A DNA stretch of 64,000 nt from Synchiropus splendidus (taxonomy: Eukaryota; Chordata; Actinopteri; Syngnathiformes; Callionymidae): the NCBI RefSeq assembly GCF_027744825.2, contig NC_071335.1, positions 13,219,501 to 13,283,500 of the forward strand, written 5' to 3'. This document shows positions 47,002 through 60,700 of the stretch, piece by piece. Below the pieces are notes generated by a model. That model did not search any database. It was not told where the DNA came from and worked only from the letters and a program-made list of their open reading frames with translations. The first letter of the stretch is position 1; every line of letters starts with the position of its first letter. The position numbers were made by a program, and so were the translations under genes.

Positions 47002-50000
47002 GTAAGTGTCTTCAGCACATATGTGTCTTTGTAATCATGTTTGCATTGGCTACAGACGTTATTGCTGCAAGGTGTCATGTACAAGTCGGCGTAAGTAGTT
47101 TGTTGAATTGAAATTGAGTTGTTAAAACGTGGAATATGCGTTATTGAACTCATACTTTTGACACGCGACTGGAGCAGATTACAGCGAAGACAAACGTGTG
47201 CGCTTGCTGTCCGTTTTGTGAATGAACACTTCCAGGTGGAGCTATAAAAAGCTTGTTGACTTGGCGCTTCATCGCTTCATGACACCGGAAAGTGCACAAG
47301 ACTGCTGTTTCTTCTAGCCTCCTGAAATAATAACTCAGTTCCGATAACACTTCTGGTCTTTCTGCAGCTGCAGTTTTCTCTGTAAATTAAGATCACATTT
47401 TCGCTTAGTCTCAAATCGAGAGTATCATTTTGCAACATGGAATTTAGAGTGTTTTTCCCCCTTTCTCCTCGTAAAACAAATCTGATCTTTTAAAGTAACT
47501 TTTTGAAATAACGTCATAGTAACTATAAACTATGAAATTTCTTGAATTGTTTGAATCATTTAAACAGGTCGTATTATATATTATATTACTGAGGACATTT
47601 GTTTATTCAATCAAATCTTTATTAATATCCCTGGCAGTACGCCACACATTCATAATAGTCACACACTTAGAGGGACAAAATCAGAACATGTTTTTAATGT
47701 GGCTCTTGTTTATAAGACTGTCTTGTATTGTTTGTTGTCTGTGAGCTGTGCTCCGATGATTCTGGGTTTTGAGAGAAACTTGTGACACGAAAAAGTGATT
47801 TTGGTAACATCATGATGTGTCATATTTTTTCCCTGACACAGAGCCTATATTGTTTTGGGGGAATCTTTGTTATGATCTGTACAGAGGCTTTGTTACCAGA
47901 TACAATGAGATTATGTAATAAGACTGACACTGGACTCTCTGGAAGGATTCCTCACTGGCAGAGGGAGAAACAGGTTCAGTTCAGGAAAGTTACCGAAGTG
48001 AAATCTGATAACCTTTGCAGTTCCTCTGGAGATTGCTGGAGGCTTGCGAGCCACTTGAATGCAGCGGTGTTGTCATACTGCCGACAACAATCTCAGGCCG
48101 GCACCTAACATAAGCATGCTGAAGGTGGCACATGTCGCTGACCATGAGGAAATCAGTAATGATAAATCGGAGGAATTAACTCCAACTGGTTGCTGCGGCA
48201 AAGCTGTGACTACGACTCTAACTATGTCAATCTCCAACCAAAAGCGTGTGAAGCAGGTGCCGTACTCTGCAAAGGTAAATAAACTCATGCTCTGTAAAAC
48301 AATAGGTTTTTCTACTAGCGATTGCCAAATCAAAACTAGTCCATGATCTTTGGAAGAGTTTTAGTTGCGGTGCTGGGAACAGTACATGGTCATGCAGAAG
48401 GAAAAGTTCAAGTTGAACATGGCTGGAAAGCCCACAATGTCCAGTGACCCAAAGACATAGTTGAAGCTTAATTTGTCTTCTTGCAATCTGTTTTGTCTGT
48501 TCCACACATTCTAGACATGGTTTTTCTAGCTCTTTCTTTTATTCATTTATTTATTAAACATTTGATGCTCCACCAGGACAGGGAGACAATGTGCTATGTA
48601 CTCCCTTGTGTCAGCACATAGAACAACAAATTTATTCATGTCTTTCCTTAAAGTAACAAATACCCATGTTCCTAACCCCAACATACTCAATTGAAAAGAA
48701 AAAGAAAAATAGAGAAATTAAATGGCACCTGTTGATAAGTGAATCTGTCTGGCCAATTACATTTCTATTTCCAGGCGTCCTCCTAAAATGGACCACATCT
48801 GCTTTCTGAGTTAGTGGGATTTACTTTTAACTTCTGGCGCACTGGCCGACCACAATAGAAATATACTAGATTTTTGCATGTCGTGTTGTTGACAAATATT
48901 TGTGAATGGCAGATTTTTGTATTTATTTGAGATTTATTTTTCAATGGTTTCAGTCACGAGTGGTAATAAACCTGTAAAATTCAAAGGGAAACTTGTGGAG
49001 CCCTCGAGGTGTACTTAATATCCAAGTGTTCGGAGAGGAGATGGTGGAAAGACCCCGGCTTGTCTTTGACCTTTGACACACAGTTATTGCATTAACTGGA
49101 TGACCCCCCTTTACTGTCTGTCAGTCACATGGATACCCTTTTAGCCTCTTATGGGGAGTTTGCCTGACAGAACTTACTTCCCCTAGGATGTGAATGACCG
49201 CTATCTTTCACCATAAACCATAAACACACAACATTTATTTAACTTGCATGCCACTGCTAACTCGTACCCAAGTAATGCTAATGCTACTAACATCACCTTT
49301 TAACAACACCTTTTGGACTTATCTGAATCCCAAATCCACATTTCTTGGCAAAGCTTTCTACCTGACTACATGGAAGGCTGTTTTTAGCTTTGTTATGTGT
49401 CTATTTGTGGTGCATCCTGTGCACGTATCCTCACACAGATTACTAACAGTAGCAGCCTGAGACCAATGAAACTTGACTGTCGTTACTTTGGGGACAAAAA
49501 GTCTGCTCAGTAGGAAAACACATTTACCATGTACGGCGACAGGAATTATTGACATTTGGGTTAGCTGGATTTATGAGAAACGGAAGTGTCAAATATTCCT
49601 CAAAAGGTGCTTTGTAAAGGCTCTAAAAGTAGTGAATATATATATAAAAAAAAAAGTAAACAGACGGATGCATAAAATATTCATTCTGTCTTATGGTAGA
49701 CCAAAGAATGGATTTAGAAAATTTCCATGAACATAATGTACATTATGATTTGCATGAAACGTTGTGTCATGATTTCTGAGCAGCCACGCACAGAACACGC
49801 CAAAGACACACGTAGAGAAGTTCGGATTCCGATTTTCATCCGAATTACTCCTGAGTTTTATGAGATAATTACTCACTCCCACTCAGCTTGCTCCACTGCT
49901 GACTGGTTAAGCACAAGCTTTGAGCCTGAGGTGGCGAGAGAATCAGCAGGAACAATCGTGCTTTTCAGTAAAGCTGCTTTTAGCCTTGAAATGAGTGGAT

Positions 50001-53000
50001 TTTACACAAAGAATTGAATTGATTGTGCTCTCTGATGTATGTTTGATCTCTGGGCCTTTTGTAGATTGAATGAAAAGTGCTGTAGGGGACAAGTGTTTAT
50101 ACATTCATAGTCACCAGTTTGTTTTGGGATGTTACTAAGTTTAGTTTATTCAGGGTTCAAAAAATACTTTTTCTGATTGACTTCTCTGACAATATAACTG
50201 GACTGACGTCATAAAAATAAACTTGTTTTCTTGCACATAATACTGTACTGCATTATCTGAGTTCCCTCCTCAAAATGATGTTTCTTATTACTGTATATTG
50301 TTGAAACTATAGTATCGCAATTTATCATAATGTGTTGGATAACCACTCCTTTATCGTGATATGTATCACATTGCAATTTACCTGCCATTTTGGAAAAAGT
50401 GGGCTTGTAACAGTGAGGGTGGAGGTAAGGGTCTAACCATTAATGGCTTGAGCTTCAGGATATAATTGAGGAAATAAAGAATTTAGAACTATAGGATTCC
50501 AAATGATTCACTATCATGACATAATTCTAGTCGGTGTAACTGAAATAATGACCTGGATACTGAACAGAACATGAATACAAAAACTGAAGTCGAGGCTAAA
50601 CATCAGGTTTGGCCTCTCCTTCACTTTTCTGTTTCAGATACAAGGTAACTATCAAAATGAAGTGCAACATTTCTTCAGGTTGAATGAGCACTGTTTAACC
50701 TGCTACTACTCTCTCTGACCAAACAACAGTGCAGTTGTATTTAACAATGCTGCTGGACGTGCCTGGACGGTCGGTTGGAGAGATTTGTCTGGTTGCTGTT
50801 ATATTTTACTTCACCTTTACAAGTCCAACAAACCCCAAGCAACCTATTTAGAACAACTTTGTTCTTGCAAAAGCCCAACTGTTTCCAATGTTCATTTGTT
50901 TTCTGCTGGAGCGTCTTTATCACTATAAAAGTGCAGAAAACATATTTATAGAAAGTGATGTATAAAGTGATTGAAATCCATTGTTATCTATAATAGATGC
51001 AATCCATTGATGACATTCATGAACTTCATTGTTATCCTGCTCATCCTGTCCTGTTGTCCTACTCCCATTTCTAACAGTCTTTGTCCAATATGGTTCCTGC
51101 CTCTCCTCCAACCATCAGATAAAAACCGTCCTAGTCATTCTCAGTGAAAACCTGAGCATCAATGCAGGTCTCTATCAAGCTTCCCTTTCACTCTGGCTGC
51201 CACTATTCTATCATTTAACACCCTAACCTTCTTTTTTACTCATGCCACCCTGCCTGCACTCTACTCTTCGCCTCCCTTGATCTCTGTCCAGTACTCATCA
51301 GCTCCTATTGTGTGTAGTAGATCTATCGCTATCCCTACAATCCAACTACATTGATCTGTGCTCAGCGCCTTCTGAATGGCAGCTGTCGATCTAACATTGT
51401 TTTAACATGTCAGGGTTTCGACAACAAACTAGCATTGCACACCACCTCTGCTTTTTAAAGATGAAATCTTTCATGATCATGAACATATTTCTGCGAAGTG
51501 GAAATATTGATACAAACTGCGTGTTCCTCATGTAAAAATCCCCCCCAAAAAAACATCATAATGACTGAAGTCTGTTGCTCGCACCAGTCAAGTCAGGCAT
51601 TCCGGCCAGACAGAAGCGGATGGCTGCTGACTGGAGAGAGAATTACTTTACGTTTACTGTTTAATAACTTGCGTTTTTACTTTCACTACTTTGCTTCTTG
51701 ATTTGCTGCGTTGGTTTCCGTGTTTTTTGTTTTTCTGGTTGTGGGCAGGTTTCAAAAAATCCTCTTGGAATCCCTGAAATGTAAAACAAGGGAGTTACTG
51801 GAAAGGGCAGGTGTGACCAGGGAGGAAAGTCAAGATAAGTTTAAGGCGGAGAAGGCTGAATGGGCTGGTCATGTCAGATGGTGTTTGTGATATGATTGAT
51901 CACGGAAGTACTCCATTGTTTTCTCTCCAATGAAAAAATATCAAGACAATTAAGCATGAGGAAGTGTTTTCTTTATTCTCAGATTCCATCAAATGTTGCT
52001 TGAATCAACAATGAGGCTCACAGAATGAGTAAGCCACATGTTTGGCCAAGAAAACAACTCCAGTGGTGGTGAATAAACATTGGTGTCATGATGCAGTTTC
52101 AGACGCGCTAAATTGCTCTGTCCTTTGCAGGTGATGAGACAGGTATTGGATTTTTAGGCTTCCAGAATTCTTTTGAGGATGAATTGCACATGAAAGTTCT
52201 GGCCCGATCTAGTCAACTTCCTCATCTTGTGCTGTTTCTGGAACTAACCTAATGCCCCAGTTTGCTTCCCTCTGTTGAGTCAGATATGTTGATATCAATC
52301 CGATACTATATGACTATAGGTTCAGTGAAAACCCTGTTTTTTTTATATGTATATAAACATTATGACATCAGGAGGCAGAAAGTCGGATGCTTGCTACTGG
52401 TTGGCTCCAGCTGTCAATCAACAGAGAGCAGGAAATGACGTTGGTTGCTTTTGGCTGTACATTAAAGGACGAGCCCAAAACAGACTGGGTTTGCTGAGGG
52501 GAAGTTGAGATTGTTGATTTTGTGATAAGAATATTTTGAATGTTCATATATTGATATATCGACAAGATACAAAAAAGACAATCTCAGCTAACTTCTTGGC
52601 TATTTTGGGGGGTTTTGCTTCCTCAATTATGTCTTCATAACAAGCACGTCTTCCAGGGTTCGTCCAACAACCTTTACTGTTCTACATTTGGAATTCCCCA
52701 TTACGCACATTCCGGGCCTCTTCTATTGTGGATCCAGCTCCATGGCTCAGTGAGCACACCCTTCCCTAGGCCGCTGTCAGGTCCTTCCTGTTTTCTGACA
52801 CGTCTGCAGCATGCTGCCGCGGAAATGAGAGCTCCTGTTTTTTTTGTTTTTGTTTTTTAATCGTGCAGCATTGTTGAACTGTAGCAACATGTGGGTCTGA
52901 CTTCTCCGACAGAGAATGTGTGTGACGGATGTGGGCTGTGGCTGAAACGCCGAGTCTCATTCAGAAATCCACGAAAAGACACAAACTTCATTCTCACTGC

Positions 53001-54364
53001 TTTCATGTGCCATTCAAATCATGCCGAGCAAGACATGCCACTGAAGTTTTCCAGCTTCAGAAACATTTCTGTTAGAACTGAAAAAGCACCTTGACAGCAT
53101 TTCCAGCCAGAATGGGACCTAACGCTCTGAATTGGCTGTTCCTGGACCTGTCACTTCTTCAACAGAGCTTCAGCAAATCATTCAGAAGAAGAAGACCTTA
53201 ACTTTTTGAGTTGTTTACTATACAGACTGACAAAAACATTGCCCTTTTGGTTGGTCTTTTTGACTACTGGCTGTTTTCTAGTTTTCATTTGTTGTTATTG
53301 TTAGGTTTTTCCTTTGTTGAGCATTTCACTTGTTTGTGAGAGTGTCTGTTTGCGTAGGGTTGACTTAGTCATTGCGGTGTTGGTGACTCACGAGGGCTTG
53401 CCAAGCCACAGACTTGAGAGTGAATAGAAATTATGAGCCTGTATGTACTGGCTATCAGAAAATACTCGTCAGACCGGTGGTTTTTACGCTGGAGATCACA
53501 GAAACAATATGATCAAAGAGGAACAATGTGTCTGGACTTTAATGACAGATACTTACTTTGTCACAGTTTAACAGCAAGGCTCATCACTCGAATCATCAAC
53601 AGTAGCGCGTTTGAATTGTTCCAGGTTTCTCTCCCATGTTACTTCAGGTCATGTTTGTGATTGAGTGGGGCAATGGAGTGGGCGTAGAACGTGCTATTTT
53701 AGGACACCCGAAGGTGACAAAAGATTTCTGTGTTTGTGTTTGTCTACTAAAAGTAGGTTCTGTGGTCAAAAGATAAAAATGAATCTGAGATGATTCATGA
53801 CTGTGTGAATGGAAGTAAGTACGTCACTATATTTGCCACAAATTTGATATTGCCATACAGTAAATAAACGGTAGAGCACAAGATATTACTCATAAATGAA
53901 ACTGAATTCTCAGATTTATATTATGATAGTCCAATAGTTGCAGCAACTGCTTCAATGTAAACCATGGCCCATTCCACTGCTTAGCAGCATTTGTTTGTCA
54001 TCTGTTTGTTTATTTACATACAAGTGCTTGTTGTTTCTGCACGCCTTCACCGGGTCAATAGAGATCACGTTCATCCCATTTTTGGCATTGGCACTCCCAC
54101 ACACAGGGCAGGAGAACGAGGTTCTGACTGTATGGAAATGCATCCAGATCGTGCCTGTGGCAGACCATATTTTATTGCTACAGAAAATGCAATTTTGTTT
54201 TTGTTGCTTGTTTTTTGCTTTGTTTTGTTTTTAATACTATTTAAAGTTTAACGTTTTATCCAGTTCTTTTTCTTTCTCTTCTTTTTGTTCTTAGCAATAT
54301 AGGTCAAGAACTATGTGGAGGTATACATGAACATTGACACCATTCTTTTTTTTTTTTCCCCAAG
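47002..54364 (+). other. putative pik3r6 leader intron
   Basis: 7.4 kb of mostly AT-rich DNA. It contains an exon-like open segment (48021-48274, see findings), degenerate TATCG-type repeat remnants (50285-50385) and short homopolymers. Other open frames here (for example 49473-50017, 52615-53094) are short and unrecognisable. Confidence 0.5.
48021..48274 (+). other. exon-like open segment of unknown identity
   Basis: An acceptor ACCTTTGCAG ends at 48020 and a donor AAAG|GTAAAT follows at 48275. Between them a frame starting MQRCCHTADNNLRPAP at 48059 stays open for 72 codons to the donor in phase 0, with a stop immediately before the ATG. Splicing in phase 0 to pik3r6 at 54365 would hit a stop, so it is not an obvious alternative N-terminus. 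I do not recognise the peptide; it may be chance. Confidence 0.2.
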
Positions 54365-54390
54365 GGGAAAAACATCAATGCTCATCAGCG

Positions 54391-54436
54391 ATGGCCCACT
54401 GCCATGGTTTAAGTTGGCAAAGCCCAGAGCCAAAGG
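54391..54436 (+). CDS. pik3r6: pik3r6 coding exon 1 (start uncertain)
   Basis: [15 protein letters not shown] plus one base. This ATG has G at -3 and +4 and is in the phase needed by the next exon. An upstream ATG at 54378 is in another frame with a weak context. The exon appears to begin at 54365 after a long pyrimidine tract and CCAAG. The N-terminus is not conserved with human, so the start is provisional. Confidence 0.6.
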
Positions 54437-54650
54437 GTAAGTCAATGCAAAAGTTGATCCAAATATATCAATTAATATATATTTATATACATTCTGTTCC
54501 CATTTATAGCCACAAACTACCCAATAGTGCCAGAGAAAGAACTCTACCGCAGTCTGCAAGCCATTTTGCCCAAAGAGACAGACCTGCAGGACACCCTGAA
54601 TCGAGGTAATAAATTCACTGCAAGACAAAATCATCAATGTATACTGTATA

Positions 54651-54715
<65 letters not shown>

Positions 54716-57700
54716 TGTGTGTATGTTTGTGTATAAACACAGTAATATATTTTGAAATAATTTCTGTGTTCATTTCTTTTCTGTGTGTACAAGCAGGCAT
54801 GCTGCGTTGGACGCTCCACCAAAAGGTCAAAAACAATCCTGCCAACAGCTTGTCTTTGGTGTGGGTTCTGGTGAAAGAGCTGGAGAAGGTAATTTCTTAA
54901 TAATACACAGCATATTGCGATGGCAGGACCATAACGAAAGAAAGAGTGAAGGATTCTGTTTTATCTCCTTGATCATCACAATGCAATACAGATCATGTTT
55001 GTTGTTTGTCCTGCAGGCGGAGAGGTTTGATAATCGCGGGATCATTCTCCCGCTGCTCCACACCATCATGTATGCCATTGTTCAGGTACCGTATCTTGCT
55101 GGGTTTCCTGTCACTATCATGCATATCGTCATGCGTCTTTGCCCTTCCTCAATAAGCAGATCTGTGTCAGTAAACGAAAGGCTTGGTTTTTCCTCTCCAA
55201 GTGTTGCTGTTGACTGGTTCTTCTTTGTTTGTGGTTATTCCAGACGGCCCACATTCCAGATGAGCTGTATAAGCGGGTGTACGACATCTGTAAGAGGCTG
55301 CTGATTCTTCCGCATCCCTACTGTGCCATTGGGCTCAGTTACACCAGACAGATCAAAGCGGAACGCTCCGTTCCAGGTATTCCCGGCTTTTCAGATTCCC
55401 AGTTGAGGCTGGCACATGAAATGAACATTAAGAATTGAAGCCTCTCACAGGACGTTTTTATGATTATTACAGTGAACAATGTGCTTGTTATCGCTGCTTT
55501 GTGTTGCAAGTCGATCAGAGCAACATCAGAGCGTGACAGCATATAAGCAGTGTGTGCTTGCCTGTGCCTGAACCCATCAGTTGGGTTATGCTGCAACATT
55601 CCCTCATGTCTCTTGAGCAAACAGTCTCTAGTTTCTCTGTCATAGTTGAATCTGCCAGTGACCATCCTGTCTGCCAGTATTCTGTCATGAACACTTAAGA
55701 ACTTTAATCCAATGGTGGTTCCTCCTGTGAATAGCTTTGAACGTTAATGAGCTGATCTAAGTGTAAGGCTTGTTATTAAAAGTCAGTTTAACCTGCAGGT
55801 TTGAGGTATCAGAGGATGGTGGTAGCAGAACAGGGACTAAAGAATGACTACTATCCATGTCAGGAGAGGTGAGTGACGATTGTGTTCAAGCCTACTTGGT
55901 TAGTCACGCCATAGTTCACATTGGTGACTCAAGTCTGCTCTGTCAACAGGGTTTTTGTTCTGGCTGATCCCGATGTCTTTACTGGAGCGATGGCGGAAGG
56001 GTTGAAGAGAGACATTAAGGCCTCCAACTCGGAATACGAAGACTTTGTATCACCTTACGATCACATGTGTTCTGTGGTGCAGCACACCCTTCAGGCCGTT
56101 TTAGGAGAGGAGTGCAACGCTGCTGAGCTGGCCAGGGGCCTTCAGGCAAGTGAGGCAGCTGGGGCTACATGTTGTGCATCTGTCCTTTGTAGTCAATGCC
56201 TTTTGTTTTGTTCAGAGCATAGTATTCTTGTAAATGGTCCTAGTGCAGGTGATGATTTAGAGAACCAAGAATATGAAGCTTTTAAAACTTCTTCAGATCC
56301 AAGAGGTTTAATGTGACAAACACCCAGTGTATTAAAGCAGCTTCAAACACGCCAAATATTTATAGTATACAGTTTTGAACTGAATTTCTCTCCTAGTGAA
56401 TCTGCTACAATGAGGACCTGGGCTTGTTTTTTTGGAGATAGTCTGGTGTTTGATGGCATATTTTAATTCATACATTGTATGCAAGATAACATTTTAATTC
56501 TGACTGTGTTCCGGACGACAAAGTGCGCCGGAATAAAGAAGGAAAATAGATATTGTTCACACATAAGCCGCACCGTATATATAAGCCGCAGGTGCAGTGG
56601 TGCTGTCTGCGCTGTAGAAAGGTCAGTGGTGCACCCAGTTTAAATGTGCATGAAGATCCCTTCTAAACTATTTTTGACTACGGGGTCCAGCATGGAGACT
56701 GACTCATGAAACAAACTCAGCAATGTTCTGAACTTGAATCATGAACTCCTCCGATCTTTTATTAAATTAAAGCACTCAAAATGCGTTGTTTTTGCCCGTG
56801 TGTCCGAAGTTCTGACCTCACAGCCAATCTCAGATTAGCCAATTTAAATTCAGACTGTGAGAAAAAAGTAGCTGCTGATAGTCCGGAAATATAACAGTAT
56901 ATTTGCTTGTATTAAAACATAAATGACAATTAAAATATTCCGTATGATCACTTGCTGAGAGAAGTTTGAAAAGTTGATAGACATCCTGCTGCACTCATTC
57001 TCAGTGGTGGTGTTTAGACACAGCAGATGTGTTGTCTGCCGCAGAGGCCGCGGCGCAGTTGGAGCTTCTTTGCTGTAACTGTATTGTTTGCATGTATTTA
57101 CCTTCCTTTGTATGTGCCACGTGTGTTTGTGTGTTTTGCTACAGGAAGCGTGTGTTGAGCCGCACTTTCAGGAAGTGTTGGCGACCGTCGAGCAGAGCGC
57201 GGAGGCAGGCGGCAGGGACAGGGGGTTGCTGAGCAGTCGTCTTCAGCAGCTGTACGATAAAATCGTCACAGGCGTCAAGTCAGGTATGAGAAGGAAACAC
57301 AGAACTGATCGCTGTGCAGCAGCTGCAGTGCAACTCATGGAAACCCACAAGGCCCACAGCCTGTTCTCTGACTCATTTCAACCCAGACGATAATTTCTCA
57401 TAAAAGAGTTGTCTTGTGTTGCGGTCATTTCGTCTTATATAATCACACGTGAAACTGCTCTTAGATGTAACTTTAGATCAGGGAAATGTGTTTTCTGCAG
57501 TTCATTTCTTGTGCATGTTCATGGTCATGCTTGAATGAAGCATATTAAAAACAGGGTCGTCCTTCACAAGAAGTTTCGCCTAAATCAGAGTCTTCCAGTC
57601 TGAGGGATGCTGAGGAGACAGGGAGGAAGCTGTGGGCCTTGGTTTTAAGCTTTGTTGTGTTACATTTGTCTCAAGCCCATGTGTGTGTTTAGAGTGTGTG

Positions 57701-60700
57701 TCGGGTGGATCACTGCACGACTGCCCGCTGCCCAACCCAGAGATGAGCTTCCACATGTGGACAAATGACTTCGATTTATGTAAGTAGCTTTGAGCTCAGA
57801 GCGTTTTTGCTCGGCCTGGAAGCTTTTTTTCAATATGTAACTAGCACTTAAGTTCTAAACAGACGTCACAAGACAGTGTAGGTTGTTTGTGACTTCTTGT
57901 TTTGATACGCTTCTCACACACACGTGAAGGCAGCACTGAAGTTCAACAGCCTGTAGGGGAGCCTCTATTGAGCGTAACCAGAAATTCTTCTCTTTTATTT
58001 TAGCCACTCTCATGTCTAATTTGCTCACACATTTCTAGCGTAAATAAATAAATAAAATAAGTAAATATTTATTTACTTATTATTGTGTATTTATTTATGT
58101 TTTTATTTGGGGAAAATTTAACTGATACTTATTGAGCAATAAAAATAATGACTAAAAGTTTTAACACTTATATTCAAGTGTTAAATCAAGTTATATGACT
58201 GTCAGCTTCATCTCTCACCTTCTGCAGTGACAGGAACGCCTGCACGGGTATTGTTATTGTGATAGTGTAGTTACGGTGATATTTTTAGTTCACAATAATA
58301 GTGAAATGAAAATCATTCATAAACCTCTCACGAACTCATATAACCATTCACAACTACCTCAACATCTGTTCAGCCCAGAAAAAATATTCTTTCGTCTTAG
58401 CCGGGAGAAGTCTGTGTTGTATTCATAAATCATATTGTAACCTCACTTCAACTCCACTGAGTAAGTTCACCATAACATGCTTCAGGGCGAGAGCTGGGCA
58501 GGTGGTTGCGATCAAGCTCCACGGATCACTTCTCCCTCAGCCAGGACCAGGATGACGGCGACATGGATGAAATGAGAGTGTCTGAGGCGCGACATTCAGT
58601 CTTGTCCAATGACAGCGGGATTGTAGGAGATCTGCCCCCTGGTCTGGATTCGCCAAACATGTCCTTCCCAGAGCCTCCAGTCAGCTCTACTCCTGCATTT
58701 GGCAAGAGGTAACTACAGTGCACCCTTCAGTTCAGATATATTTGAAGACAGACTGAATGCACAATCTCTGCCTCCAGCTGGTCACTAGTGTGGGAAACGG
58801 TACCAGACTGGAGTCCAGAAGCAAACATTCACACAAAAACGATGGTTTTATCAAGTGAACTGATGCTGTTGCTAACACTCACTTCAGCAGTTTCAGCTGG
58901 TCATCATTATGAATCTTTTCTTTAGAGATTCAAAGTTGAGCCGCCGTGGCGGGATGAAGATGAAACCCACCCACCCCATCGTGTTGATGCAGGAGACGCC
59001 GGATAGCCGAGAGCGTAATGGGCGAAGAGGAAGTCTTCCATTCTCTCTACAGAGGAGGACAGGAAATGGTGCAACGCAGAACCCCTTTCCCAAAATGCAG
59101 AGGAATTCCACGGCCAGAATAGTCGTCATGGGAGACGACAGAGTTCTGGGTCGCCTGGCCGAAGCCTATTACTATTTGAGGTATTTTTTTTCTCTTCATC
59201 GGTCTAGATAAGGCAGAGAAATGATGCTGAGGTTGATATGGAAGTGTTTTTGACATTGACATGTTAAGCCAGTAGAGACATCGTGATTACATAGTAGTAG
59301 ACAGTTTCGAACAGGTGTTGACACGTAGAGTGTCAGCATGGTTTTGTAACATCAAGTGGAATGCCGATGATGGTTAATGGTCGGTGACAAGTCTTGGTTT
59401 GCATTGGCAGGAAAAGGGAAGCACGGCGGCTCTTTCTTACAGTCAGAGCCAACCTCCAGTTTTACTACATCCCTGTTTGCTCGGCCCCAGTCTCTCATGA
59501 CGTAAGTTGTGTTCCTCTTATCAAAGTGCTTCAATGAGTTCCCGACATGTGACAAGGAGGCTGCGGCTTATGGTGAACGTAGTGGCTGTCGGTGGTGGCA
59601 AATGTATCGTGACGTGTTTTTTAAATTCTGACCACCTTCAGAGCTGTTCCTCTCATCTTGCTTTCTGAATCTTTTCATCAAAACCAGCATTGGCTTTTCC
59701 GCCTATGAGCGTGAGAGCAGCTGTTGCTAGGGACCTTTCGCCAAAGGAAGCCCTTGAGCTAATCATTGGAACTGATCCACACGACAGCGTGGCCTGTCAT
59801 GAACAATTAATCTCGTGTGTCCTCTCACCATGTGTTAGCAATAGCACCCTGTCATTCACCTTAACGCTGCGATGAGTTGAGGAAACTCCCGCACTTGAGG
59901 TTGGGTCATGCTTTCTCATTTCATCCAGTTCACCGCACAATATTCCCTTTGTAGAACAAGCATCAGTCTGTGAGGATTCCCTGCACTGTTGGCTCTTACC
60001 TGGGCCGGGCGGACCCTTGGTACAACTGCAACGTCAAAAGTTTGGGAGCCACTCTCCCCCAGCTTACTACAATGGTGAGAGAGCGCTTCTGCTTTGGACT
60101 GCTTCATTAATCGTGAGCACGATTTTGGTCATAATAGCTTTAATATCTGCATTTAAAAGGATTTGGAGAGAAAGGGAGTACATTTAAAGCCGACTCTTGC
60201 TTGTCCAAGCTGCGTGATTCACTATAAGCGCAACAAAACGGTGTTACGCCGTCCAAGACCTGTCAATCAGTGACGCGTGACCCACGTGACCCGACCCGTT
60301 CGCTAGGCTGGTGTTTCAATGAGCAGTGGCTGAGAGAAAGACAAGAGTCCAGACCCACCTGCACTGTGCTACACATTATTATTATAGCATTTATGCTTGT
60401 GAATTCACTGTATAAATGGTCATTCTCACACAGTATGTCGGAGGAAATATATGAATATATTTGAACCGTATTTGTTCTTGAATATTTCTTGAATAGTAAA
60501 TCATCTGTAATAGCATATTTATCTTGGTAGGCCTTTGTAAATATATATTTATTTATATTCATTTTTTGTTTAATTTTAATTGTTTTTTTCCACAAAAAAT
60601 GGCTTCACTTGAGGTGCTCTCGTAAATATGTACATTTAAACATGTTGTCTGTTATGATGTTGTGGTGCAGTAGTGAACAATTTGTCTCTTTCGCCACAGC

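Noticed and set aside
54634..54845. TA/GT-encoded Ile-Tyr repeat open frames
   Set aside because: Products of the microsatellite in pik3r6 intron 2.
54783..55304. 173-codon open frame across pik3r6 exons 3-5
   Set aside because: It reads through introns in a frame different from the exons; coincidental.
56146..56316. Read-through extension of pik3r6 exon 7 to a stop
   Set aside because: The frame continues into intron 7 but loses similarity at once, while the next exon restores it; at most a retained-intron isoform.
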